Source of the DNA: Bremia lactucae
Lineage: Eukaryota; Oomycota; Peronosporomycetes; Peronosporales; Peronosporaceae
Assembly (NCBI RefSeq): GCF_004359215.1
Contig: NC_090621.1
Coordinates: 1,662,582 to 1,726,581, forward strand
Direction: 5' to 3'
DNA: 64,000 bases
Every line of letters starts with the position of its first letter. Position 1 is the stretch's first letter. This document shows, one piece after another, positions 21,416-33,384 of the stretch. Below the pieces are notes generated by a model. The model was not told where the DNA came from. It searched no databases and was given only the letters and a program-made list of their open reading frames with translations. A program made the translations under genes and the position numbers.

Positions 21416-22669
21416 ATGTTAGCAACACGAGTTAATAATGTGTGTTGTTCCATAGTGGTGGTCCTTGTGCTGAGTGGAGTCTTTGCGACTCGACGTTGTT
21501 GCTCGGAAGAAGCACGAAACATCCCACGTACGCTTGTCAATCGTCGCTTGACAGTGCCTACGTCCATTCCTGTGGCACACAAAAGCTCCTTTCAAACGGG
21601 CGTACGAGAGCTTTTCATACCAACATCCCGATCGCTTCAGTCTTTATTCAGTACGACGTCGCTAGATACCTCCCAAGATTCGTCCGCGTTGACTTCATCG
21701 AGTTTAGAGTTTGATCCATTTTTGGAGACTAGTATTGACTCTTCCTTGTTTGAAAGTGCGATTGTACGAGTAACAATCCTTTCACCTCTTAACGATCAAA
21801 TCTACCGACTTTCATCTACGATCACGATTAAGTGGCTCGTGTCGCTTATTTCAGGCCCTGACCCGAAGTTGGATACATTTCGAGTGGATTTTAAAGCCGA
21901 GAACAATTCCTTTATCACGATTGCTCCAAATGAATCAATTCCCTCGGTTTCTAGCGCCACATTTGATGAAAACACGACACTTTACACCTTTCAATGGAAA
22001 TTAGCCAACACGACCGCGTGGTTGTGTACAACTTGTGTACTCCAAGTATGTGCGCTGAATGTAACTTCGGTACCGAATGACACATTGTGTCTCCGATCCG
22101 ATGGGCTCAGTAGCCTCTTTCGATCGTCTCGTGCACCAGAGGGTACATTTCAGATTGTACAAGATGTACCCAGTTGTTCGTGTGGTTTACATCATGAATG
22201 TTTTGTCCTCGCCGCGTTCATGATTGGTGTAGCCATTCCCGTAATCGTGCTGTTTGTAGATTGTTTTGTCCAAATTTACCGCGAACGTCAGGTCTTTGGA
22301 CTCTTGGCTCCTCGAAATGAACCTGAGCATCTAGTTGTTGCAGGATACCCAGCCAAGTCGGCAACTTGCATGGAACGAGTGGTTCTTATTGGAAGCATAC
22401 TGGGGCTTTGTATAGGAACGGGCGTCCTGGCCGCTAGAATTAATTCGAACCACTTTCTGACCGAAATGGGTGCGATTGTCGAGTTGTGGATGGTGACATT
22501 TGCCATTGCCGTGGCGGTCGGACTGTTCTTTTATAGCACATTGATGTGTATTGTGATATTTAGTATTCGGTCGAGGCTAAAATGGCTACATGAACGCCAG
22601 GCAATAGTGGAAACGAATCAATGTTCAAATTCGTCTTGGTCCGATGACAATAACATTGTCGGACCATAA
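21416..22669 (+). CDS. Secretory-pathway membrane protein, unknown family
   Basis: 417-residue intronless ORF. The N-terminus has a hydrophobic stretch (SIVVVLVLSGVFA, residues ~12-24) typical of a signal peptide. Residues ~30-265 are a Ser/Thr-rich lumenal or extracellular region with several N-glycosylation sequons (NNS, NES, NTT, NVT, NDT) and Cys pairs (CTTC, CSCG). Three hydrophobic helices follow at ~270-292, ~325-350 and ~360-390, then a short hydrophilic tail. I do not recognise the family. It is convergent with the asparaginase gene; their stop codons are about 110 bp apart. Confidence 0.75.
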   Translation: MLATRVNNVCCSIVVVLVLSGVFATRRCCSEEARNIPRTLVNRRLTVPTSIPVAHKSSFQTGVRELFIPTSRSLQSLFSTTSLDTSQDSSALTSSSLEFDPFLETSIDSSLFESAIVRVTILSPLNDQIYRLSSTITIKWLVSLISGPDPKLDTFRVDFKAENNSFITIAPNESIPSVSSATFDENTTLYTFQWKLANTTAWLCTTCVLQVCALNVTSVPNDTLCLRSDGLSSLFRSSRAPEGTFQIVQDVPSCSCGLHHECFVLAAFMIGVAIPVIVLFVDCFVQIYRERQVFGLLAPRNEPEHLVVAGYPAKSATCMERVVLIGSILGLCIGTGVLAARINSNHFLTEMGAIVELWMVTFAIAVAVGLFFYSTLMCIVIFSIRSRLKWLHERQAIVETNQCSNSSWSDDNNIVGP

Positions 22670-22779
22670 AAAAGTATTGTATCAATTACTCGAGCAAATA
22701 GAATGCGTCCTAAATTCTTAAGAAATCAAAGGCAAAGTCAAATAGGGTATTATTGTCCATTTTTATTGGACAAAAGCCA

Positions 22780-24156
22780 TTAGTGCGATGCAAAGTTACG
22801 GACGACGGTCTTGCGATACTGTTGCGTGCGACTCACTTCTTCTCCTTTAATTACCGCATCAACAATCGACAATTCACCACGAAGATCCGTCTCCATCATT
22901 TCTTTCAGTTTCGTCCCTGTAAAGCCTTTGCCCATTAAATACGAAAGCTTCACTACACACGCTTCAATCGTCATGTCGAGCGACGTAATCACACCCATTT
23001 CTAGCAACGTCACACCCGTTGCATACGCGTCCAATTGCGTTCGTCCTCGCACGCATTGGGATGTAATGGTAACAGGAATTTCGGCCTCAAGTGCGACTTT
23101 TACAAGACGCAAGAAGCCATCCTTTCGCAACGGAGCATTGCCCGTGCCATAAAGAGCAAAGATCAATGCTTTTTTTCGAAGTGGTCGATCTTTTGACGCC
23201 TTGTGACGTTCAATATATGCTTCAATGCATTCGTCATCAAATCCCGGGACTAAGTGGAAGACACAAATATTGGTCGATAGATTTGTAAAGACTTGAAAAC
23301 GGGAGCGAGGGTATGGTAGAATCAACGGCTGATCCACGATAGCCTCGACTCCCGTGACTGCCAGAGACGGAAAATTTGGCGAATGAAAGGCATCGACCGA
23401 CATATTGGCAACTTTTGTCGTCCGATTGCCTCGCAATAATTTATTGTTGGAATAAATGCAGACTTCTGGAATCGCCAATGATGTGGCACACATGACGGAC
23501 ATGATCAAGTTGCGACGTGCATCACTATGAGGAAAATGCAATGGGATCATCGCTCCTGACACGACGACTGGTTTGCCCAGATACTCGAGCATAAAGCTGA
23601 GGGCCGACGCCGTGTAAGCCATCGTATCCGTGCCTTGCAATACCACGAAGCCATCATAATCCCAATACTTGGCTTCAATTTCTTTAGCAATTTTTGTCCA
23701 ATCATCGGGCGTCATGTCCGATGAATCAATTGGGGTGAGCCACTCGCTAACGGTGACAATTGGCATATTGACAAATAAAAATTCATCCATTTCACGAATT
23801 TTTTTGGCCAAAAACCCACTACTTGGGTGCAATACGCCATTATTGTCTGGTACCATGCCAAAAGTCCCACCCGTGTAGATGACGAGGCAGTGCGAGCGTT
23901 TGGTCTTGAGACCAACGTCATCAGCATCGACAGTCGTGGGTGTAGGAGCGTGCATCGATCCAGAAGACGCACACACGTGAGCTTCTGACGCGCCAAATGG
24001 CGCGATAAAGGGGCTTACACCTTCGTTAGCACCGTCAAAGGAAGCGCTAAAACTGTTGCTCGGGTCGCGAGTCTTGAGCTTGGTTCGTGTCACCATGGGC
24101 TTTGGACAAGAGGGGAACGCCACGTTGAGACTTGACCTTGAATCCACGACCAGCAA
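22780..24156 (-). CDS. L-asparaginase (type I/II family)
   Basis: Hydrolyses L-asparagine to aspartate and ammonia. The 458-residue intronless ORF contains both family signatures. YTGGTFGM (residues 94-101) supplies the nucleophilic Thr at the fourth position of TGGT. VVLQGTDTMAYTAS (171-184) supplies the second catalytic Thr-Asp pair (T176-D177). DSSDM (~144-148) is the substrate-binding loop. Pro-Val-Val-Val-Ser-Gly-Ala-Met-Ile follows at ~196-204. The first ~85 residues are a poorly conserved extension without a clear signal peptide, so a cytosolic enzyme is likely. A second Met at residue 21 (MVTRTKLK) is an alternative start. Confidence 0.93.
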   Translation of the reverse strand: MLVVDSRSSLNVAFPSCPKPMVTRTKLKTRDPSNSFSASFDGANEGVSPFIAPFGASEAHVCASSGSMHAPTPTTVDADDVGLKTKRSHCLVIYTGGTFGMVPDNNGVLHPSSGFLAKKIREMDEFLFVNMPIVTVSEWLTPIDSSDMTPDDWTKIAKEIEAKYWDYDGFVVLQGTDTMAYTASALSFMLEYLGKPVVVSGAMIPLHFPHSDARRNLIMSVMCATSLAIPEVCIYSNNKLLRGNRTTKVANMSVDAFHSPNFPSLAVTGVEAIVDQPLILPYPRSRFQVFTNLSTNICVFHLVPGFDDECIEAYIERHKASKDRPLRKKALIFALYGTGNAPLRKDGFLRLVKVALEAEIPVTITSQCVRGRTQLDAYATGVTLLEMGVITSLDMTIEACVVKLSYLMGKGFTGTKLKEMMETDLRGELSIVDAVIKGEEVSRTQQYRKTVVRNFASH

Positions 24157-27100
24157 TCAATTATTGTAGGCTCGTCTCGACCCCGTCTGTTCGAATAATA
24201 TGATTTAAGGATTTGAAAGTAGCCATGAGAAGATGAGTGTCTTTTGTGTATAACAGACCAAATGATCTATAAAATGGTACACTTACATTGTTTGACTAAT
24301 TTATTGTGAATGCTAGAAAGACGCTTTGTCTATTTAAACGGCCTGAAACTTTATAAATTTACATGACGTAATGTCAGCGATGGCCAAGCGTGGCTAACAA
24401 ATTATAATTACGTGCAAAAGTTGCTGAAATATGAGCTATTCCTTGGCATTCTAGGGCACGAGATCGCATTCATTCTTTCCACATGTGGCAAGGTTACGGG
24501 CACAATAAGCATTCAAATGCGAGTCGGTCATTTCTGTTGTCGCCAGCGTCATCAGTCCCGTGGTATATTTAAAGTGTGCTTTCTTGCCGACCATAGATTG
24601 AAATTTCAGCTTGTTATACCCAGCTTCTGAGTGTACCCATGTTCGCAGCAGCTGCTCGTCTTGAAGAAACAGAACCTTCGCTCTTGTTCAAGTTCAACCA
24701 GTCGTACTTTTGTGAAAAGTAAAAAGGACCAATACATTTTATCCATCATCCAGATTTCATTATGAAAACGAAAATATTGATTCATTGGCAGCTAGATAAT
24801 ATTTTTCCTAACTGGCAACTCAATAATATTTTAATTAACAGCTGAATAACCGCCAGTTTTTGATGTTATTGCGCTGGCATTCTCCATGCTCTACCGATAC
24901 GAACGTGACAGGCGTCAAATCATTGAGGGTATCCCACGACAAAGAAATAAAACCTTCGTGGTTCTGATCGCAAGATTTTTATCATGTTAAATTCGTTGCA
25001 AAAAATATCTTGTAAAAATAGTTTATTGGCAAAGTACAACATTAGTGTATTTACATATTGTTTTAATCGGCTCCGAAACCTTCGAGAGTTAATTGTCCTG
25101 ACACGTACAAACCGACTACGCCCCTTTCGAGCTTATTCATCCAAGAGCAACGATTTTTGTTTTTGTTTTACGTAAGCACATTAAATCGGCAAATTAATCT
25201 GAACGAATTTCTTACTTGAATACTTGCGGTCAGATACTTACTAGTTGGAGACAATGCAAGACTTCCGGTTTCAGTCAGAGTACTTTGTTATTGTGATAAC
25301 GAGCGTTTGCTTGTTGTTGACTGTGAATATTCGTGTAAAGAGTCCGGTGAAGAAATATGTATATTCCTGCGTGAGACAGAAAATGAAGACTGAGAGAGAT
25401 GCTTATCTAGTCAGGGCAGCTTATAACGTCCCACCTAAAATATTTGATGCATGACCGAGAACCGCTACCAGCCTTTTTGCACTGAAAAGATTTTTAGGCG
25501 ACGTTGGCAGGTAGAGGTTAGAAAATCGCAGACTTGGGCGATTCTGAATAAGCCACCATTTGGTGAATTAATAACATTGCAATTCAATAATAATTGTTTG
25601 CAAGAGACACTACCATAGGTCATATCGCAACATGGAGCTGTGACTGAGTACAAGGAAAATGTTTCGTTGGCGTAACGCAACTTGATCTGCAATAATTCTC
25701 TCGACAGCAACGGATATTTTCGATGTGCATCAAGGAATGTGCTCCAAGCAACCAAATCTATGGACCGTAAAAGAAAACCCAAGCTTCCGACAAAACGACA
25801 CACCAGCCGTAGAAAGGGAGAAAGAAGTTTAAAAAGCCATATTTTTCCATGGATTGACCACCTCGAGAATTGGAGTAATGAATGATATTTTCGTTTGAAA
25901 TTTTTAAAAACATCGGTACAGCCTTTATTTTATAGCTGTGCATAAGTACTTATACGATTTGACTGTTTTTTTACTTTTATATTACTTAAAAGCTAGTACG
26001 AAAAAAGCTGTATGACTGGGACGCCCAATAGAAAGCGACGTTTGGTCTAAAAAAACGATTATCCATGCACCCCTTACACTCCAAAGTATAAGTTGACACT
26101 GGTAGGAAAGACTTAAGGAATAAATTGCTTCGTATGGGTCTGAGGCAGCTGGTAATCGTAAAGAAACTCAGCTGAAAACCCGTGAATCTTGCTTGTATTA
26201 CTACGATTTTACGTGGGCTATAGCATTGTCACGATTGGCAACGTACGTGCGCCAACAAGAACGTTTCAACGACGCGATATGACAAGTTGATGCCGATTCA
26301 GACTTAAATTGTGTAATCCGTATTGCTTAAATACTTTTACTTTGAATATATTGTCAAAGTTGTTCATTCAAACAAATTCAGCTTTGAACATTGTTAAGTG
26401 TGTTATTTAACAGCTGTCCGGCAAGCAAATTACCTCGAGAAAACAATAAACATTTTTTTCGGAAAGAACTTTGATCGAGCGATTGATTTACTTTCTCAAT
26501 TACGTTGACCTGATATTATGCTATTATTTCTCACGGAATGATATCTCCAGACGAAAAACAGGCGATTGTCTGCTTGAAATGAAGCGCTAAATCCGACTTT
26601 TAAGGCTTGTTAAACCAGTGAAGCCACGCTTCTTCTAAAATTTGCGACCATGGCTTACAAAGTAGTTGCCGCAAATTTAATATGAAAAGAAATGCGAGAT
26701 GAACCATTGTCAAGATGAATCATCGAGGTAGGTCCATTTCTAATCTCTTAAGAGCAAACTAATTCAACGAAGGTTCTATGTAAGAATATTAGGCAGTTCC
26801 GTATCAGTTTTCCAAGAATAGACATAAAGAGTGCAAAACGACTTTCAAATACCAAGATATCAGCTCTATCCTCGTTTTCTGATTCCTTGCGAAAAAACGC
26901 TCATTTTTTTCCATCTGACGTCCTCCGCCACCCAATTTGCTGCCAAGAGAGGCAGTAGTAACCTTTGTCCTTGGACGTATAGTAAAAAGGAGGTTACACC
27001 CAGAACTCGTTTTTGGCCAGCCCTAACCACGAACGCAGGTGTGCAGCGCTTACGTATCACCTAGGGATACCTAAGTACCTTTACGCTTCTGGCGATATAG

Positions 27101-27477
27101 ACGAACCCTTCCCTCGTTACGAATATTTTTTTGTGTCTTAGATTCCCTTAAACTTACAATACCTCTCCTAAAAAAGAATACATCACGTTTACAAGAGCTG
27201 TCGCAAGCTGTGATTCCAGGACCACGTTCCATCCGTTTGCGTGCGTCAAACTCCCCGCTTGCCTCGCAAAGACGTCCGTTCACAATTAATCGTCACTTCC
27301 ATGCCATCTCGTCATCCAACTCATTCACATATGCCCCGCAATCAACCACACGGCACGAGTCCACCAACTCCTCCTCAATTAGAATGTATCCCTCCACCAC
27401 TCTCTCCCAAGGAATTGTAATCCTTTCGTAACCTTCTCCCCCTACCGTCACTTGCCGTCTCTCACCCTCGTCTTCGT
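24157..27477. other. 3.3-kb intergenic region, no gene recognised
   Basis: AT-rich. The ORFs present are short, show no family motifs, and overlap on both strands. No LTR block, tandem repeat or tRNA-like signal was recognised. The last ~250 bp before 27478 presumably hold the promoter of the START-FYVE-GAF gene. Confidence 0.45.
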
Positions 27478-29937
27478 ATGTCGCTCGAAGCTGTCGAGAA
27501 CGAGCAGCAAGCGCGCTTGTACGGACGAGCACGAGCCAAAGAGATCTTCCAGCCCGTCCCGTGGAATCCTCTCAAACCCGTGCCCGACGACACGACGCAG
27601 CTCTACGAACACATTGACGCGACAGGCTATCGAATACGAGCTATAAAGCCCGTCCAAGCGACTTTGGCCGAAGTCGAAGCCATTCTCACGGCACCAACCT
27701 CACTTGGTGGCAAGGACGATACCATTCCTACACTTCTTGCCCAGCTCTTGCCAGGTTCCTACATCTCCGGTGGCCGTATCGCGCGGTACCCCGTGCTCGA
27801 GCTTTCGACCACCGAACATGAGCATGTCGCCCTTCAATACGCGCGAATCAAGCCGTATGTCACTAAACCACCCACACCTACCCCGCACGAGGCCATTCCA
27901 CTTGTATCATTGGACAAATTTGTGCTGTTGAGCTACACCTTATCCACGCGGTTGCAACGATCGGACAAATCAAGTCTAGGCAACTCGCATCGATCGGCCA
28001 GTTCCGTACCATCACTCTTGCACTTGTACCGGCAAGTGCAAGTACCGAGTTTTGCTTCTCGTCGTCCAAATTTTCACCCTAAACGTCTTGCTAATTACGA
28101 TTGGAGTATTACCTATATCATTCAAGAACGAGCAAGTGGGAATACTGTCGATCGACACGCGTTTGTGACGGTAGAAGTCGTCCTGGAGTGGATGTGGGGT
28201 CACGTGGTAGAGGTACAAACCCTCGATGACGCGTGTCTCCAGCGCCTTCGGTCCGATGCGTTAAGTCTCGTGCGGCTACAGCCTTTAATAGAAGCCTTCC
28301 GGCTGGCTCAACTCGCACTTAATGCGACCAGTACCGGTACGTTAAATTCGGTCAAAGAAAAACGGTTATGTGACATGTGTCAGCGCAAAATCGGTCCATT
28401 TCGACGCAAAAAACAGTGCGAAACGTGTCGCAAATGGCTGTGTATCCATTGTGTTGGATCAAAGAGTTTTTCACGATTACGTCGCCACAAAAGCGTGTCG
28501 TGTGTGCGTTGTGTGGAAGAAGCACAGAATGGTTTAACGATTCAAACGAATGAAAGTGCGACCATGAGTGTGTTTCAATTCCCTGCAGTCGAGTCGGTTG
28601 TGGTTTCGTCACGGGCACGAGACGCGAGTAAACGTAGTTCTTCGAGTCGGCTGTCGAATCGAAAAGAGATTGATTTGGGCTTGGATCCTGCGTTAGGAAT
28701 CGTAGTGGCAACACACGAAAGGAGAGTATCGCAAGACAAGACCGAGTTGCGTTCAAGTGCGTCCATGCGTCACGAGCAACAACTTGAAAACGACATGGCA
28801 AGAACGACGTTGGAGACTTCTATCATTGCGCGAAATCGTGTACCCAAAAAGCTCATGGCTACACATGATTGTACCCATTTGTGTGTGGAACTTGGAACGC
28901 CAAAGATGGATTACCAAGTTGAGTATATGGGTTCATGTGAGTACCCTAAAGCACCAGTCTTTCAATCCGAGACGGAAATGGCTCGGGCAAAGTATGTCGA
29001 AGGGACGGGATTGTATTTTGATGCACGATTATTACGACTGTTGCGTCACGATCCTGTATTAGAAGACTTGGCGTATCAAGTTGTATCGATTTCGTCTCAG
29101 TGGCATGGCTGTAGTATTAATCTCGTTGGAGCGTATGACGTCTATTGCCTCGTGAGTGCTTTTATTGTTCCTGAATTGGACGTAGATGATGCGGATTTCT
29201 TGGAACTTGAAACATCGCCCGTCACATTTGACGATATCGTGCCTCGTGAAGAAAGTGTGAGTGCGTATGCCGTTTATCATCAAAGTACCTTCTTTGTGGC
29301 AGATTTGGCGAAAGACGTGCGCTTTCAAATGCATCCTTTCCACACCGAGTGTGGTGTCGTGTCTTTCTGTAGCTTTCCACTTTATTCGACACGAAATGAC
29401 ACGGAGGATTCGAGTGTGTATTGTGTAGCCACGTTGGATTTATGGAAACGAGATCCGTTGCTCGGATGTAGCCATGTATCAAGCGAGTGGATGGCTACTA
29501 TTGAGACTCTTCGAATTACCATTAGTGCTCGAATTGAAGCCCTTGCGCGCGAATCGTATTCGTTTAAAAAACCTCGCGCTTGTGCGGCGTATTCGTTTGG
29601 ATCGTCCAGTGACTCTATTGGAAGTACTCGACCAGCTGATTCCATGACGGATTTGTATGATATTGATAGTGAATCGGTCGTTGATTGGCCCACGTCGGAA
29701 TCAGGGGATCGATATCGACCACTAAAAACGCGTGGACTGGGTGGAAATGGCTCCTCCTGGAAATACGATAGCGACAATGAAAGCTCGACCTCGAGTACTA
29801 CGAGTTCTTGTAATCAAACGCCGCGGATATCGTCCCAGTGTTATACAGCGGCGGAAATGCATTCGACAATTGAATCGTTGCTACAAAAGGCGTCGAAAAC
29901 GTCGCAGTATCTTAGCCAGACGGGGGTATCCATTTAG
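27478..29937 (+). CDS. START-like / FYVE-related zinc finger / GAF-like protein
   Basis: An 819-residue intronless ORF with the three-part layout common in oomycetes. Residues ~40-285 look like a START/Bet v1-type lipid-binding domain. Residues 294-350 are a FYVE-related zinc finger with four Cys pairs (C298/C301, C314/C317, C322/C325, C342/C345); it keeps RKWLCIHC but lacks the full basic RHHCR motif needed for classic PI3P binding. Residues ~520-690 resemble a GAF domain (CSINLVGAYDVYCLVSAF ... VVSFCSFPLYS). The Ser-rich tail is disordered. A role in endosomal membrane recognition or lipid signalling is inferred from the family. The ATG at 27478 begins the long open frame. Confidence 0.85.
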   Translation: MSLEAVENEQQARLYGRARAKEIFQPVPWNPLKPVPDDTTQLYEHIDATGYRIRAIKPVQATLAEVEAILTAPTSLGGKDDTIPTLLAQLLPGSYISGGRIARYPVLELSTTEHEHVALQYARIKPYVTKPPTPTPHEAIPLVSLDKFVLLSYTLSTRLQRSDKSSLGNSHRSASSVPSLLHLYRQVQVPSFASRRPNFHPKRLANYDWSITYIIQERASGNTVDRHAFVTVEVVLEWMWGHVVEVQTLDDACLQRLRSDALSLVRLQPLIEAFRLAQLALNATSTGTLNSVKEKRLCDMCQRKIGPFRRKKQCETCRKWLCIHCVGSKSFSRLRRHKSVSCVRCVEEAQNGLTIQTNESATMSVFQFPAVESVVVSSRARDASKRSSSSRLSNRKEIDLGLDPALGIVVATHERRVSQDKTELRSSASMRHEQQLENDMARTTLETSIIARNRVPKKLMATHDCTHLCVELGTPKMDYQVEYMGSCEYPKAPVFQSETEMARAKYVEGTGLYFDARLLRLLRHDPVLEDLAYQVVSISSQWHGCSINLVGAYDVYCLVSAFIVPELDVDDADFLELETSPVTFDDIVPREESVSAYAVYHQSTFFVADLAKDVRFQMHPFHTECGVVSFCSFPLYSTRNDTEDSSVYCVATLDLWKRDPLLGCSHVSSEWMATIETLRITISARIEALARESYSFKKPRACAAYSFGSSSDSIGSTRPADSMTDLYDIDSESVVDWPTSESGDRYRPLKTRGLGGNGSSWKYDSDNESSTSSTTSSCNQTPRISSQCYTAAEMHSTIESLLQKASKTSQYLSQTGVSI

Positions 29938-30249
29938 GGGAGCCATATTATTATTGTCGAAATGCTTTCTTGACACTTTTTGTAACGTTATATTTTCTTT
30001 CGAGAAATCAAAGAATCGATATATTAAAAGAAAATAAAAACTCGTTCTTTTTCTGGAACAGAAAGTTAGTAGGATATCCAGTTTTAGAAAAAAACTTTGA
30101 CACACGATTGCACCGTAAGGAATTTAAAATCACTTGAAAATAATTCTTTTCTATGTGGTGTATGCTCACACAGCTTTCGATTATTTTCATGGAAATGGAT
30201 CACATGTAATTATTTCATTCATTTTAAAAGGTTATTTAAAGTTTTGAAA
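29938..30249. other. Intergenic (312 bp), AT-rich
   Basis: Very AT-rich spacer between two plus-strand genes. It must hold the 3' end of the START-FYVE-GAF gene and the promoter of the RING gene. No specific site identified. Confidence 0.5.
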
Positions 30250-32590
30250 ATGGACGTAAGGAAAGAGTGCCACAATGCGGAAGGCGAGGCACCAGCGGAA
30301 AAAGCAAGCTTTTCTGACATTGCCGAGTCAAAGACGCAGCTTGACGAGGTCGTGGATCTTGACGAGGAAAACGATTATGAAGAAAAGAAAGACAAGAAAG
30401 ACGTACACAATACCAATGAGAGTGAAGACGAAATGCAGTTTATCAGCAATGATGACACCAGTATTGATAATCAAGACAACAAGAGCAATATCACAAAAGA
30501 GAATGACGTCATACAAAACAGCGTCTTGACTCGGAATCCATTGATTTCGAGCGGTCAATCAAGCGCCAATACGGACGCGGTAATGGCTGCTAATGGATAC
30601 ATCACCCCAGCCACTCTCGAGGCAGAGCTTCAGTGCATCATATGCCAGTATACAATGTTTAAGGTATGTTCACTACCACGACATTATTCATAAAAATAAG
30701 GCTACATTAAGTCGTGTTTTGTTTTGTAGCCAATATCAGCGATTTGTGGCCACTCGTTCTGGTAATGTAGCCATGACCGTACCAACAAAGGTTATCATTC
30801 TGACACTAATTTTTGCAGCCGTGTGTGTCTTCTAAACTCAATCTTATCGCGTCCAATGGAAGAGATGCAGTGTCCAATCTGTCGGTGTGATATCATGGCG
30901 CAGTTTTCTCCAAATGGATCCGTAACGTCATTTTTTTCGATCAATGTCACGTTATGGAATCTTGTCCAAGTAAGCACCAAATGGTAATTAAAACGAAACT
31001 ACTTTTGTTTACGATCGTGAAATGATTGTAGCTCCTGATTCCCTCCATGGCTGCTCGTATTTCAACACATCAGATAACAGAGGAAGACGCATTTCAACAG
31101 CAAGTCGACCACTTTAAGGCCCAATGGAGTATCGTTGTGCTCGAAAAAAGTGCTGCACAATATCACCGAGACAACGACGACACGACGCGATTGATGCACG
31201 ACGAGTTTCCTGTATTAAAAACCGACGAAACGCAAGATGGCCATTTGCACGTCTCTCGAACTATTGTGCTGGATACGACCGATGAGAACGAAGATGGCTA
31301 CATTCATATGCGTGTTGGACTTGCCATTGTCGATTTTCCAAACGTTTTTAAAGTGTGTACCGAACACCAAATGTGCTCAATAAATGTCCTGAAGATGGAA
31401 GAGGATGAAGAAATGGCCGATGGTATGCCCTTTTTTATGAACGAAGACGGTGATGACGATGTCTTGGTCTGTAGCTCGTACTTTAATGAACTCTGTCTAA
31501 GTGTCTGGGATGAAGCAGTACGTGACTTGTCAAAAAAGCAACCAAGTTCTTGTTTGGTGTCTGACACACCATGGTGTAGGAAACTTGTGTACTCACACGA
31601 ACTCGGGGAGCTCAATGTGGTGTCGTAACCTTTCCAGGCTTGCGTCTCGACGTACCCGAAGGTACGTAACCGTACTTTCGTCCGTTATGAAATGCGCTTT
31701 CTCATTATTGGGGCTCGTTAGGTATCTATACTTTCCGCTTTTGCGACAATCTCTATGGCCTAAAGCTGAGCATCACGACGCAATTGCGTGATCCTTATGA
31801 CGTCACGAGTAACTTTATCCACGATGCAGTACCTTCGCATCGCCACGGGTATCGATCGAGTGACAGTGACGACGACGACGACGACGACAATGCGTCCGAT
31901 GATTCGTTTATAGTGAACGATTTATCGGAATCCGAGCATCCAATTGGTCAATTTTCCGACGACGACAATGCGTCCGATGATTCGATTATAGTGAACGATT
32001 TATCGGAATCCGAGCATCCAATTGGTCAATTTTCCGACGACGAGAATGATGGTCAATGGCACAGTCATTGTGACAACGAGCAGCCACGCCAGCGACAGCT
32101 AGAGCGATCAGAACGCGAGGCACAAACAGTAGACGAGTGTAAGCATTCAAGTGATGAGGAAGGCGCACGAATGCGTGTGGACGATGGATTTGACGAGCGC
32201 GAGGACGTGGAGATCCGACGTCCATGTCGTCGGAATGTGCGCGTTCTGGACGATTCGATGGGGTTTTCGGATCGTGACAGTGAGGAGGATGTTGGCAGTC
32301 GAAAGACAATTCGAGCGATTGAGGATGATTCAAACGACGAAGGTCCTTCGAGTTGGCGAGGAGGGACGACTCGTATTGTCGATAGCGACAACGAAGTGTG
32401 TGAAGAGATTGGAAGGAATGCTATCGAGGGTGTGAATGAAGACGAGATGGAAAAGGCTGTTGGTTCTGAAGAGTCGCAGCTTTGGTGTGAAGAGGATGGA
32501 GCGAGACCACGGAAACGAGTTTGTCCGCCGATGCGGCTTGTTGAAGGCGAGAGTGAAGAAGAGAATGACTCGAGAGGGGGAAGATTATAA
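30250..32590 (+). CDS. RING-finger protein with acidic C-terminal tail (putative E3 ubiquitin ligase), six exons
   Basis: Exons joined in frame at GT-AG introns: 30250-30663, 30730-30761, 30819-30969, 31032-31575, 31638-31661 and 31722-32590 (677 aa). A C3HC4 RING spans the first three exons: C129/C132, C144/H146, C149/C152, C167/C170 (CIIC, CGHSFC, CPIC). The first 125 residues are acidic and disordered. Residues ~210-390 form a folded-looking region I do not recognise (RLDVPEGIYTFRFCDNLYGL crosses the last two splice sites). The final ~260 residues are acidic, with Asp/Ser clusters resembling CK2 sites and an internal 26-residue repeat. A RING of this type normally recruits an E2 for ubiquitin transfer; the substrate is unknown. 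The tiny 24-nt exon 5 is inferred from frame continuity only. Confidence 0.8.
31880..32035 (+). repeat. Two 78-bp coding tandem repeats in the RING gene
   Basis: Units 31880-31957 and 31958-32035 are almost identical. Each encodes DDDNASDDS(F/I)IVNDLS followed by ESEHPIGQFS. A partial third unit (DDEND) follows. The length is a multiple of three, so the frame is kept. The near identity implies a recent duplication. Confidence 0.9.
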
Positions 32591-32839
32591 TTGATGAGAG
32601 TCGTGGTCTTTTTGCATTTTTGATGGCACGGAAAAAGTATTTATTTTGAAAGGGTCGAAAATGATCCAATCAGAGCATTGGAAAAAGAATAGCGACTTGA
32701 CGTTTGTATTCTGTTTTCGTTTTGCATTGTTTTTTTGTTTGTTTGCAATCATATGAGGACACGACGTAATTCCGACAGGCGAAAACTCAGTCGCAGACTT
32801 GCGCTCAAGTGAATGGCCTGCGTTCGCGCGTAGAGCCTC

Positions 32840-33296
32840 GTGACTTGTTTGGACAAAGTGCTTCTCACAGCTAAAGAGATGACAACGAGACAAGATGCTA
32901 CATTTGCCCAAGGCATGTTTGTGACGCTTTGGCCCAAGGTTGAGCGCTGTCACAATTATGTCGCAATTTTACTCGCTGCGCAAGAGAAGCTACAAAGTAC
33001 CGTGGACGGACTTATTGCCTGTAAGAGTGAATGTGTTGTATACTATAATATTTGCAAGTGTGAAGACTTTATTCATTGCAGGTCTCCAAGAGGCGAATCA
33101 AGCCGAGAACAGCTCGCTTGTAAGCTACGCGGATCGACTGCGCTATTTCCCCGATCGGATTGAGCAGCTCCAGAAAAAGTTGGTGCGGATTCATAATCGG
33201 CTCGTGGCTATTAAGGAGTCGCAATCATCTCGCTTGTCGCCCTCGACTAAGTTTACGCGCGATGAAGTGGCGGTCAACGATTCCCCTTTATTTTAA
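32840..33296 (+). CDS. Small coiled-coil protein, two exons
   Basis: Exons 32840-33020 and 33082-33296, joined in phase 1 across a 61-bp GT-AG intron, give 131 residues (118 if the second Met, MTTRQDATFAQ at 32879, is used, which I favour). Residues ~75-115 are a strong amphipathic helix (YADRLRYFPDRIEQLQKKLV and following). The size and helix pattern recall small subunits of BLOC-1/BORC-type lysosome-positioning complexes, but no signature is decisive, so the function is left open. It follows the RING gene in the same direction. Confidence 0.7.
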
Positions 33297-33384
33297 ACCG
33301 ACAGGTTTTTTTTTAACTGCATCGAAATAAAAACGTAATATTTTGGCATTTTTCTACATTCTGAAGTAACAAAGAGGTTTAATG

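Noticed and set aside
22811..23152. Plus-strand ORFs inside the asparaginase gene
   Set aside because: Antisense shadows of a strongly conserved enzyme gene.
24157..27477. Several ORFs of 60-112 codons in the 3.3-kb gap
   Set aside because: No motifs, overlapping on both strands, AT-rich composition, no plausible exon joins.
31576..31637. Reading the RING gene straight through to a stop at 31626
   Set aside because: The following sequence remains clearly coding in another frame; a 62-bp GT-AG intron and a 24-nt exon reconnect it without a stop.
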